Below are positions 42,210 through 50,257 of a DNA stretch of 64,000 bases, in pieces (the stretch's first letter is position 1; every line of letters starts with the position of its first letter). Source of the stretch: Bacillota bacterium (GTDB lineage Bacteria; Bacillota; Clostridia; Lachnospirales; Lachnospiraceae); NCBI GenBank assembly GCA_023409535.1, contig JAEYGZ010000005.1:65121-129120 (forward strand). Reading direction: 5' to 3'. Both the position numbers and the translations under genes were made by a program. Below the pieces are notes generated by a model, which made no database searches, had not been told where the DNA came from, and saw only the letters and a program-made list of their open reading frames with translations.

Positions 42210-43385
42210 ATGTTTAAAGCATTTTTGATAAAATACGCAGAGATCGGTCTGAAGGGAAATAACCGCTATATTTTTGAAAACGCCCTCAGGGACCGGATTA
42301 AGGAAGCGCTTGATACCTTGGGGGAGTATATTGTAAGTAAGGAACAGGGACGAATCTTTGTGGAATGTCCTGATGGCTATGATTATGAGGAGACGGTAGC
42401 CGTCCTTCAAAAGGTCTTTGGGATTTCCTCTATCTGTCCGGTAGCAGTGATTGAAAGCTCGAATTGGGACATCCTGACGAAGGGTGTGGGTGATTATGTG
42501 GAGGCAATGTATCCGGACCGCAGCTTCACCTTTAAGGTGGAAGCAAAGCGTGCCGACAAGAACTACTTCTATACCTCCCCGGAGATTTGTATCGAGATGG
42601 GAGCCTATCTTCTTCACAGATTTCCTGAGCTGAAGGTGGATGTGCACGAACCGTCCGTCCGCGTAACTGTTGAGGTAAGGACCAAATGCTATGTATACTC
42701 CATCATTATTCCGGGTCTTGGCGGAATGCCCGTAGGCTGCAACGGTAAAGCGATGCTCTTATTATCCGGAGGTATTGACAGTCCGGTGGCAGGCTATATG
42801 GTCTCCAAGCGCGGCGTATCACTGGCGGCGACCTATTTTCATGCGCCGCCGTATACCAGTGACCGTGCGAAGCAGAAGGTTGTGGATCTGGCGCAGAAGA
42901 TATCAAAATACACCGGTAAGCTGAAATTATTTGTAGTAAATTTTACGGATATTCAGTTATATATTTATGATCAGTGTCCTCATGAGGAGCTGACCATCAT
43001 TATGAGAAGATATATGATGAGAATCGCAGAGAAGTTGGCGGAGCAGGAAGGATGTCTTGGCCTCGTAACAGGAGAAAGCATCGGTCAGGTTGCCAGCCAG
43101 ACCATGCAGAGTCTCGCTGCCACCAATGAGGTATGCACCATGCCGGTTTACCGTCCTCTCATTGCCTTTGATAAGAAGGATATCGTTGAGATTGCAGAGC
43201 GGATTGATACCTTTGAGACCTCCATTCAGCCCTTTGAGGATTGCTGTACCATCTTTGTGGCGAAGCATCCGGTAACCAAGCCCAGTACCAAGGTGATTAA
43301 GAAATCGGAGCAGAAGCTGGAAGAGAAGATCGAGGCCATGGTAGAGGAAGCGCTGAATACGGTGGAGGTTATTGCGGTAGGATAA
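42210..43385 (+). CDS. thiI: tRNA 4-thiouridine synthetase ThiI
   Basis: Adenylates U8 of tRNA and transfers sulfur to give 4-thiouridine; in some species it also serves thiamine synthesis. The 391-residue protein has an N-terminal ferredoxin-like/THUMP region (KYAEIGLKGNNRYIFENAL) and the PP-loop LLSGGIDSPVAGYMVSKRG near residue 190 (SGGxDS ATP-pyrophosphatase signature). It ends near residue 391 without the C-terminal rhodanese domain of the E. coli enzyme, so sulfur must be delivered directly from the preceding desulfurase. ATG follows GGGAGGATAT. Confidence 0.94.
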   Translation: MFKAFLIKYAEIGLKGNNRYIFENALRDRIKEALDTLGEYIVSKEQGRIFVECPDGYDYEETVAVLQKVFGISSICPVAVIESSNWDILTKGVGDYVEAMYPDRSFTFKVEAKRADKNYFYTSPEICIEMGAYLLHRFPELKVDVHEPSVRVTVEVRTKCYVYSIIIPGLGGMPVGCNGKAMLLLSGGIDSPVAGYMVSKRGVSLAATYFHAPPYTSDRAKQKVVDLAQKISKYTGKLKLFVVNFTDIQLYIYDQCPHEELTIIMRRYMMRIAEKLAEQEGCLGLVTGESIGQVASQTMQSLAATNEVCTMPVYRPLIAFDKKDIVEIAERIDTFETSIQPFEDCCTIFVAKHPVTKPSTKVIKKSEQKLEEKIEAMVEEALNTVEVIAVG

Positions 43386-43447
43386 ATTGCGCGAGATGAG
43401 AAAAATTATTCCGTAAAGCGCAGTATACTGCAAAGGTTGGACTTATC

Positions 43448-43476
43448 AAAAAAAGAGGGTGCCCGTAAGCACCCTC
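43448..43476 (-). terminator. terminator of the HPr-like gene (minus strand)
   Basis: Stem GAGGGTGC/GCACCCTC (43455-43462 and 43469-43476); on the minus strand seven T follow. It could also end the thiI transcript from the other side. Confidence 0.85.
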
Positions 43477-43496
43477 CGAAATTACTAAGTATAAAA

Positions 43497-43730
43497 TTAT
43501 TCAACGATGTAAGGCTTTAAAACACCAAGGATGTGTTCCAGATTTTCCTCACTGTGAATATTTAAGTCAATGTTCTTGGAAAGATCAAGACTGAAAATAC
43601 CCATAATGGACTTTGCATCTATAACATATCTGCCGGACACTAAATCAAAGTCAGAATCAAATTTTGTTACATCATTTACGAATGCTTTAACCTTATCAAT
43701 TGAATTTAATGAAATTTTTACAGTTTTCAT
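43497..43730 (-). CDS. HPr-like protein lacking the phosphorylatable histidine
   Basis: A 77-residue protein with the HPr/Crh fold. The segment DAKSIMGIFSLDLS near residues 38-51 matches HPr's LKSIMGVMSLG, which contains Ser46, the site of HPr kinase, so that serine is kept. Where HPr has GxHARPA with His15, this protein reads SIDKVKAF, so the PTS phosphotransfer histidine is missing. By analogy to Bacillus Crh, it may be a regulator controlled by HPr kinase rather than a sugar phosphotransfer protein. The ATG (complement of 43728-43730) has AAAGGAGGAG upstream; the longer frame to 43778 is unsupported. No PTS or ccpA gene is adjacent. Confidence 0.75.
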   Translation of the reverse strand: MKTVKISLNSIDKVKAFVNDVTKFDSDFDLVSGRYVIDAKSIMGIFSLDLSKNIDLNIHSEENLEHILGVLKPYIVE

Positions 43731-43906
43731 AGTTAACTCCTCCTTTATTCGATATATGTATATACTATAATTTAGCAATTAGAAAGTCAATATACAAAGT
43801 ACATAAAAAAAAGAGGAAAAGTTGTATAGGTAGGCACGAAGATGTAAAAATCAGGAAAATGTATATATCCTGAGAAACACCGGACTAGAAAGGATTATTA
43901 AGATAA

Positions 43907-45226
43907 ATGAAGAGAACAGCAGCATTTTTAAGCCTCGGCTGTAAAGTGAATTCCTATGAAACCGAGGCAATGCGCGGCATGTTTGAGGCAGCAGGCTATG
44001 ATATTGTAGACTTTAAGGAAGCAGCGGATGTTTATGTGGTAAACACCTGCACCGTAACCAATATTGCGGACCGTAAGTCACGGCAGATGCTGCACCAGGC
44101 GAAGAACAGAAATCCCCGGGCAGTGATTGCGGCGGTGGGGTGTTATGTACAGGCAGCGGAGGAAGTTCTGCTTGCCGATAATGCGGTAGACTTAGTAGTC
44201 GGTAATAATAAAAAGTCGGATATCGTAGCCATGGTGGAGCGCTGCATGGAAGGCAGCGGGAAGGAAGAATTGATTGTTGATATGAATGGGCAGCAGGAGT
44301 ATGAAGAGCTGCACGTGATCACAACCATGGAGAAGACCAGAGCGTTTATTAAGATCCAGGACGGCTGTAACCGCTTCTGCTCTTATTGTATCATTCCCTA
44401 TGTCAGAGGCAGGGTAAGAAGCAGAAGAGAAGGAGATATTCTGGATGAAGTGGCGGCACTGGCTCAGAGGGGGTATCAGGAGGTGGTTCTTACCGGAATT
44501 CATATCTCTTCTTATGGAACGGATCTTGGGTTAGAGGATATGCCGCTGGCAAAGCTGATTGTAAAAATCGGTCAGATACCGGGAATTGAGAGAATTAGAT
44601 TGGGATCCCTGGAGCCCAGAATTATTACAAAGGAATTTTTGGAGATAATATTAAAGGTAAGGCAGTTTTGCCCTCATTTTCACCTGTCCCTGCAGAGCGG
44701 CAGTGACAGTGTATTAAAGAGAATGAACCGCAAATATATGGCAGAGGAATACTATGACAGGGTTATGCTGATACGCAGCTTCTTTGAACTGCCCTCCTTT
44801 ACGACGGATGTCATCGTCGGCTTTCCGGGAGAGACAAAGGAGGAATTTAAGGAAACTCTCGAATTTGTGAAGAAGATCGGATTTTCTCATATCCATGTTT
44901 TTAAATACTCCAAACGGGCAGGAACCAAGGCAGCCCAGATGCCGGATCAGATACCGGAGGAAGAAAAGAGCACCCGCAGTGATGAACTGATTGCTGTATC
45001 AAATTTTATGGCAAAGGAATATCTTACGCTATTCTTGGGTAGAATAGAAAAAATTCTGTTTGAAGAAGAACTGGTTATTGATGGTAAGAAATATCAGATA
45101 GGCCATAATGAAAGGTATTTAAAGCTTGCTGTTCCAGCAGAGGCAGATCTTTCAAATCAGATCGCGGAGGGAAGAATTACCGGCTTCTTAAAGTCGGAGA
45201 TTCTGCTTTGTGAAATAACTCATTGA
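43907..45226 (+). CDS. mtaB: tRNA (N6-threonylcarbamoyladenosine37-C2)-methylthiotransferase MtaB
   Basis: A radical SAM enzyme that methylthiolates t6A37 to ms2t6A in tRNAs reading ANN codons. The 439-residue protein has the N-terminal UPF0004 domain with three cysteines (LGCKVN, NTCTVT, VGCYVQ), which hold the auxiliary [4Fe-4S] cluster, the radical SAM CxxxCxxC in IQDGCNRFCSYCIIPYVRGRVRSR near residue 150, and a C-terminal TRAM-like end. The two clusters and the RGR...R segment distinguish it from MiaB. ATG 43907 has an AAGGATT site about 10 bases upstream. The gene is monocistronic, followed by ireB after about 70 bases. Confidence 0.95.
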   Translation: MKRTAAFLSLGCKVNSYETEAMRGMFEAAGYDIVDFKEAADVYVVNTCTVTNIADRKSRQMLHQAKNRNPRAVIAAVGCYVQAAEEVLLADNAVDLVVGNNKKSDIVAMVERCMEGSGKEELIVDMNGQQEYEELHVITTMEKTRAFIKIQDGCNRFCSYCIIPYVRGRVRSRREGDILDEVAALAQRGYQEVVLTGIHISSYGTDLGLEDMPLAKLIVKIGQIPGIERIRLGSLEPRIITKEFLEIILKVRQFCPHFHLSLQSGSDSVLKRMNRKYMAEEYYDRVMLIRSFFELPSFTTDVIVGFPGETKEEFKETLEFVKKIGFSHIHVFKYSKRAGTKAAQMPDQIPEEEKSTRSDELIAVSNFMAKEYLTLFLGRIEKILFEEELVIDGKKYQIGHNERYLKLAVPAEADLSNQIAEGRITGFLKSEILLCEITH

Positions 45227-45298
45227 ATTTTTTGGCAGAATATATTAATATAATATTAGACGCAGTATAAGTAGTATGAAGAAAAAGGAAGTGAATCA

Positions 45299-45577
45299 AT
45301 GCAGAAATTAAACAATACCCAATATTTCAGAGTACAGAAAGATACTGAGGTTGTAGTAAGCGAGGTTATTCGCACCGTGTATTCCGCGTTAACGGAAAAG
45401 GGTTACAATCCTGTAAATCAAATTGTTGGTTATGTTATGTCCGGAGACCCTACCTACATAACAAGTCATAAGGGTGCCAGGAGCCTGATTATGAAGGTGG
45501 AGCGTGACGAGATTATTGAAGAATTGTTACGTTTTTACATTGACAATGAGATTAATCACGGAAGCAATCCCAAGTAG
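45299..45577 (+). CDS. ireB: IreB family regulatory phosphoprotein (UPF0297, YrzL)
   Basis: A 92-residue protein identical in plan to the Enterococcus IreB family, a small phosphoprotein downstream of the IreK Ser/Thr kinase in cell-wall stress. Family features include QKLNNTQYFRV, EVIRTVYSALTEKGYNPVNQIVGYVMSGDPTYITSH, and the C-terminal KVERDEIIEELLRFYI. The TYITSH segment includes the candidate phosphorylated threonine. It forms the conserved order ireB-ruvX-yrzB with a 22-base gap to ruvX. Confidence 0.94.
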   Translation: MQKLNNTQYFRVQKDTEVVVSEVIRTVYSALTEKGYNPVNQIVGYVMSGDPTYITSHKGARSLIMKVERDEIIEELLRFYIDNEINHGSNPK

Positions 45578-45599
45578 GGTATGGAAGGATAAGGAATAA

Positions 45600-46043
45600 A
45601 TGAAAAGAATCATGGGGCTGGATTACGGTTCTGTGACAGTCGGAGTTGCAATCAGTGATGCGCTTGGCCTGACTGCACAGGGAATCGAGGTTATTCGCAG
45701 AAAGCAGGAGAATAAGCTTCGTCAGACCCTTGCACGAATTGAGGAATTGATCGCGGAGTATGAGGTAGCAACGATTGTACTTGGCTATCCGAAGCATCTG
45801 AACAATTCCATAGGTGAACGAGCCCTGAAATCAGAAGAGTTTGCTCAGAAGCTTCGAGTACGTACAGGTCTTGAGGTGGTTCTGTGGGATGAAAGGCTTA
45901 CAACGGTAGCGGCACATCAGGTATTATCCCAAAGCGGGATGGATTACAGGGAAAAAGCCATGGTCGTTGATAAGTTGGCTGCTGTTCTGATTCTGCAGGG
46001 ATATCTTGATTTACAGCAGTTTAAGAATAAGGGAGAAGTATAG
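45600..46043 (+). CDS. ruvX: putative Holliday junction resolvase RuvX (YqgF)
   Basis: A 147-residue RNase H-fold nuclease (YqgF/RuvX) tied to 16S rRNA 5' maturation and possibly to Holliday junction resolution. Motifs: GLDYGSVTVGVAISD near residue 5 (first catalytic Asp), IVLGYPKHLNNSIGERA near residue 60, and LWDERLTTVAAH near residue 98 (second acidic site), followed by VVDKLAAVLILQGYLD (third Asp). It lies between ireB and yrzB in the expected order. Confidence 0.93.
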   Translation: MKRIMGLDYGSVTVGVAISDALGLTAQGIEVIRRKQENKLRQTLARIEELIAEYEVATIVLGYPKHLNNSIGERALKSEEFAQKLRVRTGLEVVLWDERLTTVAAHQVLSQSGMDYREKAMVVDKLAAVLILQGYLDLQQFKNKGEV

Positions 46044-46219
46044 CAGCTATGATAAGTTTTCGAGAAATTCGAAGAATTTCGAATTGGCCGGTACAAAGCA
46101 TAAAAAACATGCTTGAACTATGCGTTTTTTAGCATATTTTGTGTGCATCGGTTCGTAAGAACCGAAGTGACTGAATAGTCACGAAATTAGACAGTTATCG
46201 TGTGAGGAAGGGAAATTGA
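46044..46219 (+). other. hairpin-rich ruvX-yrzB intergenic region
   Basis: At least three short perfect hairpins follow one another: GAAATTC/GAATTTC (46064-46070, 46074-46080), TCGGTTC/GAACCGA (46148-46154, 46159-46165) and GTGACT/AGTCAC (46167-46172, 46177-46182). Between them is a longer imperfect inverted repeat, GTACAAA...TTTGTGTGC, around a poly-A/poly-T core. There is no open frame. It lies inside an otherwise tightly packed operon. Confidence 0.45.
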
Positions 46220-46492
46220 ATGAAGAATAGACCGGATCAAATCACTTTTACCACAGAGGATGGAGAAGAGGTTTTATTTGAAGTTTTGGAACAGACGAGA
46301 CTGGGCGGAACCGATTATCTCCTGGTCAGTACCACAGGGGAAGAGGATGAGGAAGCCGAGGCTCTTATTTTGAAGGATATTTCAAGGGATACCGATGAAG
46401 AAGCGGTATACGATATTGTAGAAGATGAAAAGGAGCTGCAGTCTGTTGCGGCAATCTTTAAAGAGTTATTGGATGATATTGAATTATATTAA
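46220..46492 (+). CDS. yrzB: DUF1292 family protein YrzB (UPF0473)
   Basis: A 90-residue acidic protein. The segments DQITFTTEDGEEVLFEVLEQTRLGGTDYLLVS and the C-terminal ESVAAIFKELLD-like (LQSVAAIFKELLDD) are typical of DUF1292, which follows ruvX in Firmicutes. The molecular role is not known. ATG follows GAGGAAGGGAAATTGA. The fur-family gene comes 38 bases later. Confidence 0.9.
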   Translation: MKNRPDQITFTTEDGEEVLFEVLEQTRLGGTDYLLVSTTGEEDEEAEALILKDISRDTDEEAVYDIVEDEKELQSVAAIFKELLDDIELY

Positions 46493-46529
46493 ATGCATGG
46501 ATATAGATTAGATGAAAATAGGTGATGAT

Positions 46530-46994
46530 ATGCCTGAAAGCCAGGAACAGTTTAAGAATTTGTTAAAACAAAACGGACTGAAGGTTACCACACAAAGAGT
46601 GGCGATACTGGAGGTATTAAACAGCAGACCGGGGAAGCATTTAACAGCGGAGGAAATCTACGACTATGTGAAGAAAAAGTACCCCGACATCGGAATTGCT
46701 ACTGTTTACCGGACAATTCAAGTATTATCAGATTTGAATCTAATAGATAAATTGAATCTTGATGATGGTTATGTGCGCTATGAGATCAATAAGGGCAATA
46801 AGAAGGACGCCAGCCACCATCATCATCATTTGATATGTCTGGATTGCGGAACTATTTACGCCTTTCAGGATGATCTGTTAGAGACGTTGGAAGATCGGAT
46901 TAACGAAACCATGGGGTTTCACGTAGTTGACCATGAGGTAAAGCTGTATGGTCATTGTAAAAAATGCATGGCAAATAAATCTATGACAATCTAA
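46530..46994 (+). CDS. Fur family transcriptional regulator (Fur/PerR/Zur)
   Basis: A 154-residue metal-dependent repressor. N-terminal winged helix (LKQNGLKVTTQRVAILEVL, then IATVYRTIQVLSDLNLI) binds DNA; the C-terminal domain carries five histidines in a row (HHHHH near residue 97), followed by CLDC and a later CKKC, which form the structural zinc site; further His/Asp/Glu residues form the sensing site. Whether it is a Fe, Zn or peroxide sensor cannot be decided from sequence alone. ATG 46530 has AGGTGAT upstream; ATG 46512 is possible, with no ribosome site. No Fur-box or target gene is clear nearby. Confidence 0.9.
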   Translation: MPESQEQFKNLLKQNGLKVTTQRVAILEVLNSRPGKHLTAEEIYDYVKKKYPDIGIATVYRTIQVLSDLNLIDKLNLDDGYVRYEINKGNKKDASHHHHHLICLDCGTIYAFQDDLLETLEDRINETMGFHVVDHEVKLYGHCKKCMANKSMTI

Positions 46995-47016
46995 TCTGAT
47001 GAATATTCTATTCATG

Positions 47017-47058
47017 GATGGTTGTAATAACTTCTGTTGAGAAGGTTGCAATCATTTT
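47017..47058 (+). terminator. possible terminator after the Fur-family gene
   Basis: AACTTCT (47029-47035) pairs with AGAAGGTT (47040-47047); the flanks GGTTGTAAT and GCAATC extend the pairing imperfectly, and ATTTTAT follows. Confidence 0.35.
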
Positions 47059-47118
47059 ATCTTATGCACTTAGTTAATGGATAAAGAAATTACATAATAC
47101 CATTGGAGGTGCAATTAT

Positions 47119-48807
47119 TTGAAAGAAAAAGAAAAGAACATAATGCAGAAGGCACAATTAAACGGAGTGAAAATTATACCGCTGGGCGGGTTGGAACAGA
47201 TCGGTATGAATATAACCGCAATCGAATATGAGGACAGTATTATTGTCATTGACTGCGGTCTTTCCTTCCCGGAGGACGAGATGCTGGGAATTGACCTGGT
47301 GATTCCGGATGTTACTTACCTGAAAGAAAATATTGATAAGGTGAAGGGATTTGTGATTACCCACGGTCATGAGGACCACATTGGTTCACTTCCCTATGTG
47401 TTGAAGGAAGTCAATGTGCCGATTTATGCAACAAAATTAACAACAGCAATTATTGAAAGCAAGCTGAAGGAACACGGTTTATTAAAGAACACGAAGAGAA
47501 AAGTGATTAAGCATGGACAATCCATTAATCTTGGATGCTTCAGGATTGAATTTATCAGGACAAACCATAGTATATCTGATGCGTCGGCCCTGGCAATCTA
47601 TACTCCTGCAGGAATTATATTCCACACCGGCGATTTTAAGGTGGATTTTACACCGGTATTCGGTGAACCAATTGATTTACAAAGAATTGGTGAGATCGGC
47701 AAGAAGGGTGTACTTGCCCTCATGTGCGACAGCACCAATGTGGAGCGTCCCGGATATACCATGTCCGAGAGGACAGTCGGTAAGACCTTTGACGGTATCT
47801 TCTCCGATAATGCAAAGCAGAGAATTATTGTCGCAACCTTTGCTTCTAATGTGGACAGGGTTCAGCAGATAGTGAACTCTGCGGCAAAGTTTAACCGAAA
47901 ATTAGTTATTGAAGGCCGCAGTATGGTGAATATCGTTACAACGGCTATTGAACTGGGATATATCAGAATGCCCGAAAATATGCTGATTGACATCGAGCAG
48001 ATGAAGAATTATACGGATGACCAGTTGGTGCTGATTACAACAGGAAGCCAGGGAGAGACCATGGCGGCACTTCCCAGAATGGCGGCTTCCATTCATAAAA
48101 AACTTACCATTAAGCCGGGAGATGTGGTAATATTAAGTTCTACCCCGATCCCCGGCAATGAAAAAGCCGTATCCAAGGTAATTAACGATCTGACCATGAA
48201 GGGCGCAAAGGTGATCTATCAGGATACCCATGTATCCGGTCATGCCTGCCAGGAAGAGATCAAATTAATGTATACACTGCTAAAGCCCAAGTATGCGGTT
48301 CCGGTGCATGGAGAATATAAGCATCTGACACGTCATGCAGAGCTGGCACAGTCCCTGGGAATACCGAAAGAGAATATCTTTGTCCTATCCTCCGGTGACG
48401 TTCTGACGTTATCAGAGGAAAAGGCAGGTGTTACAGGCAAGGTTCCTGCACAGGGTATCCTTGTAGATGGTCTTGGTGTCGGTGATGTTGGTAATATCGT
48501 TCTTCGGGACAGACAGCTGTTATCGGAAAACGGTTTGATCATCGTAGTGATCTCCCTTGAGAAATACAGTAATCAGGTTCTCTCCGGTCCGGATATTGTA
48601 TCCAGAGGCTTTGTATATGTCAGAGAATCTGAAAATCTGATGGATGAAGCAAGAGATGTCGTAGAGCGGGCACTGGAGAAATGTCTGAGCCGTAATAATT
48701 GTGATTGGGGTAAGATGAAAACAGAGATTAAGGATTCCTTAAGTGATTTTATCTGGAAGAGGACAAAGCGAAATCCGATGATACTGCCAATCATTATGGA
48801 GGTTTAA
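47119..48807 (+). CDS. ribonuclease J
   Basis: A 562-residue MBL/beta-CASP nuclease with 5'-3' exo- and endonuclease activity for mRNA decay and rRNA maturation. Start is TTG 47119 with GGAGGT at 8 bases; ATG 47143 is an alternative that would shorten it by eight residues. The metal site is in THGHEDHIGSLPY near residue 82 (HxHxDH), followed by HTGDFKVDF and the beta-CASP domain with SSTPIPGNEKAVSKVIN near residue 345; the C-terminal HVSGHACQEEIK and KYAVPVHGEYKHL segments are typical. Bacillus has two paralogues (rnjA, rnjB), and which one this represents is not known. Confidence 0.93.
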   Translation: MKEKEKNIMQKAQLNGVKIIPLGGLEQIGMNITAIEYEDSIIVIDCGLSFPEDEMLGIDLVIPDVTYLKENIDKVKGFVITHGHEDHIGSLPYVLKEVNVPIYATKLTTAIIESKLKEHGLLKNTKRKVIKHGQSINLGCFRIEFIRTNHSISDASALAIYTPAGIIFHTGDFKVDFTPVFGEPIDLQRIGEIGKKGVLALMCDSTNVERPGYTMSERTVGKTFDGIFSDNAKQRIIVATFASNVDRVQQIVNSAAKFNRKLVIEGRSMVNIVTTAIELGYIRMPENMLIDIEQMKNYTDDQLVLITTGSQGETMAALPRMAASIHKKLTIKPGDVVILSSTPIPGNEKAVSKVINDLTMKGAKVIYQDTHVSGHACQEEIKLMYTLLKPKYAVPVHGEYKHLTRHAELAQSLGIPKENIFVLSSGDVLTLSEEKAGVTGKVPAQGILVDGLGVGDVGNIVLRDRQLLSENGLIIVVISLEKYSNQVLSGPDIVSRGFVYVRESENLMDEARDVVERALEKCLSRNNCDWGKMKTEIKDSLSDFIWKRTKRNPMILPIIMEV

Positions 48808-48862
48808 GCCCCAGACAGGTATCATTATTTTGACAGAAAGTGATGTAAGTGAGGCGATGTAA

Positions 48863-49411
48863 ATGACTGCAAATTCAACCAAAGTAAAATTAACCTTAAA
48901 AGTAACAAGCTTCATCCTGCGTTTGCTGATGAATATTGTATTCTATATCCTGGTAATTATTCTGATCATTAATGTCAGTAAAGCTGCTTTTGGCTTTGCC
49001 TATGAGCTCTATGGGCCGGTTGCGAAAGATCCTGTGCCCGGCAAGGATGTTATATTTCAGGTAAAAAAAGGCGAGACCAAGATGGATATCGCAGGTAAGC
49101 TCCAGCTTTATAAGGTGATTGATAATAAATATTCCTTCTTTGTAAAGACGGAGATTCAAGAATTTGTAGTCATGCCGGGAACTTATGTCATTAATTCGTC
49201 CATGACCTATGATCAGATTCTTGCGGTGATTACGGATTATTCCCAGTCTATTGTGAAGGATGAGGACAGTGAGGCAGGCGCTGATGCAGAGGAGGATGCC
49301 GGTACCGGATCGGATGACAGCACGGGTGATGATACCGAAACAAATTCGGATGCTGATACCGGTTCGGAGGATGGTACAAACTCTGATGCCGGTACGGAGG
49401 ATGGGAATTAA
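48863..49411 (+). CDS. short YceG/MltG-like membrane protein with acidic repeat tail
   Basis: A 182-residue protein in the position of mltG (Bacillus yrrL). It has one hydrophobic segment (residues about 17-40, LLMNIVFYILVIILIINVSKAA) and a YceG N-terminal subdomain: VIFQVKKGETKMDIAGKLQLYKVIDNKYSFFVKTEI and VMPGTYVINSSMTYDQILAVI, which in MltG precede the catalytic lytic-transglycosylase domain. The catalytic domain is absent, and instead the C-terminal about 50 residues are a low-complexity tail of Asp, Glu, Gly, Thr and Ser. So it is probably not an active transglycosylase; it may bind glycan or a partner. Its gap to trmR is three bases. Confidence 0.78.
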   Translation: MTANSTKVKLTLKVTSFILRLLMNIVFYILVIILIINVSKAAFGFAYELYGPVAKDPVPGKDVIFQVKKGETKMDIAGKLQLYKVIDNKYSFFVKTEIQEFVVMPGTYVINSSMTYDQILAVITDYSQSIVKDEDSEAGADAEEDAGTGSDDSTGDDTETNSDADTGSEDGTNSDAGTEDGN

Positions 49412-49414
49412 GCG

Positions 49415-50071
49415 ATGATTGTTGATGAGAGAATTACCGCCTATATCAATTCCCTGGATACAGAGCTGCCTTCAGAGCTGTTGAACCTGGAAAAGGAAGC
49501 ACTTGAGAAGCATGTGCCGATTATCAAAAAGGAATCCCAGGGAATTTTAAGATTTTTATTGCAATTACAACAACCAAAACGAATTCTGGAGGTCGGAACT
49601 GCCATTGGCTTTTCCGCCCTCTTTATGAGTGAATATACGGGTAATGACTGCGCTATTACAACCATTGAGAAGGTGGCCATGCGTCTGGTGGAGGCAGAGA
49701 AGAATCTTGCTGATCCTGGTTTTCAGGGGAAGGATAAGATAACTCTTCGTAAGGGGGAAGCACTGGAGGTGTTAAAGGGTCTGGTTGCGGAAGGGCAGAG
49801 CTATGATTTTATCTTTCTGGATGCAGCAAAGGCTCAGTATATGAGCTTTCTGCCGGAGCTGATGAAGCTGCTGGCTGATAAGGGGATGCTGGTAACAGAT
49901 AATGTACTTCAGGACGGGACTGTAATCAATTCCAGGTACAGTATCACCAGGAGAGACCGCACGATTCATTCCAGAATGCGGGAATATCTCTATGCCATCA
50001 CCCATACGGAGGAATTCAGTACGGTTATCTTACCGGTAGGAGATGGAATTGCATTAAGCAGTAAGATTTGA
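49415..50071 (+). CDS. trmR: tRNA 5-hydroxyuridine methyltransferase TrmR (YrrM)
   Basis: A 218-residue SAM-dependent O-methyltransferase that converts wobble 5-hydroxyuridine to 5-methoxyuridine in tRNAs. Class I motifs: ILEVGTAIGFSALFMSEY near residue 50 (SAM), ITTIEKVAMRLVEAEKNL, and DFIFLDAAKAQYMSFLPELM near residue 130 (metal-binding Asp), followed by TDNVLQDGTVI. Bacillus order yrrL-yrrM-yrrN-yrrO is kept, and the next gene is the U32 hydroxylase. A hydroxylation followed by methylation is thus encoded together. Confidence 0.88.
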   Translation: MIVDERITAYINSLDTELPSELLNLEKEALEKHVPIIKKESQGILRFLLQLQQPKRILEVGTAIGFSALFMSEYTGNDCAITTIEKVAMRLVEAEKNLADPGFQGKDKITLRKGEALEVLKGLVAEGQSYDFIFLDAAKAQYMSFLPELMKLLADKGMLVTDNVLQDGTVINSRYSITRRDRTIHSRMREYLYAITHTEEFSTVILPVGDGIALSSKI

Positions 50072-50152
50072 CATTGAATATATTGATGTATATGAGATAT
50101 AATGGCGGAGCAGTATGAATAGACTCGCATATAACATAAGAGTCATATAAAA

Positions 50153-50219
50153 ATATAATTCGTACTTGATGGTTTGTACCTGCAGTAACCGAAGCTTGCA
50201 TATATGGCTAAGTACAAAC
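50153..50219 (+). repeat. dispersed intergenic hairpin repeat, copy E (trmR-trhP gap)
   Basis: GTTTGTAC at 50172-50179 pairs exactly with GTACAAAC at 50212-50219. The left part ATAATTCGTACTTGA aligns with ATAATTYRCACTTG of copies B and D, and TTTGTACCTG with the TTTGTGCCTG of copy D. It lies in the 186-base gap between trmR and the U32 gene. Confidence 0.55.
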
Positions 50220-50257
50220 GAAATGTTGCGAATGTTTGATTGGAAAGAGAGATACAC

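Noticed and set aside
42093..42647. Minus-strand frame across the end of the desulfurase and thiI
   Set aside because: It is antisense to two conserved genes and crosses their boundary.
46796..46830. Five-histidine run taken for an affinity tag or artefact
   Set aside because: It is followed by CLDC and belongs to the histidine-rich metal site common in Fur proteins.
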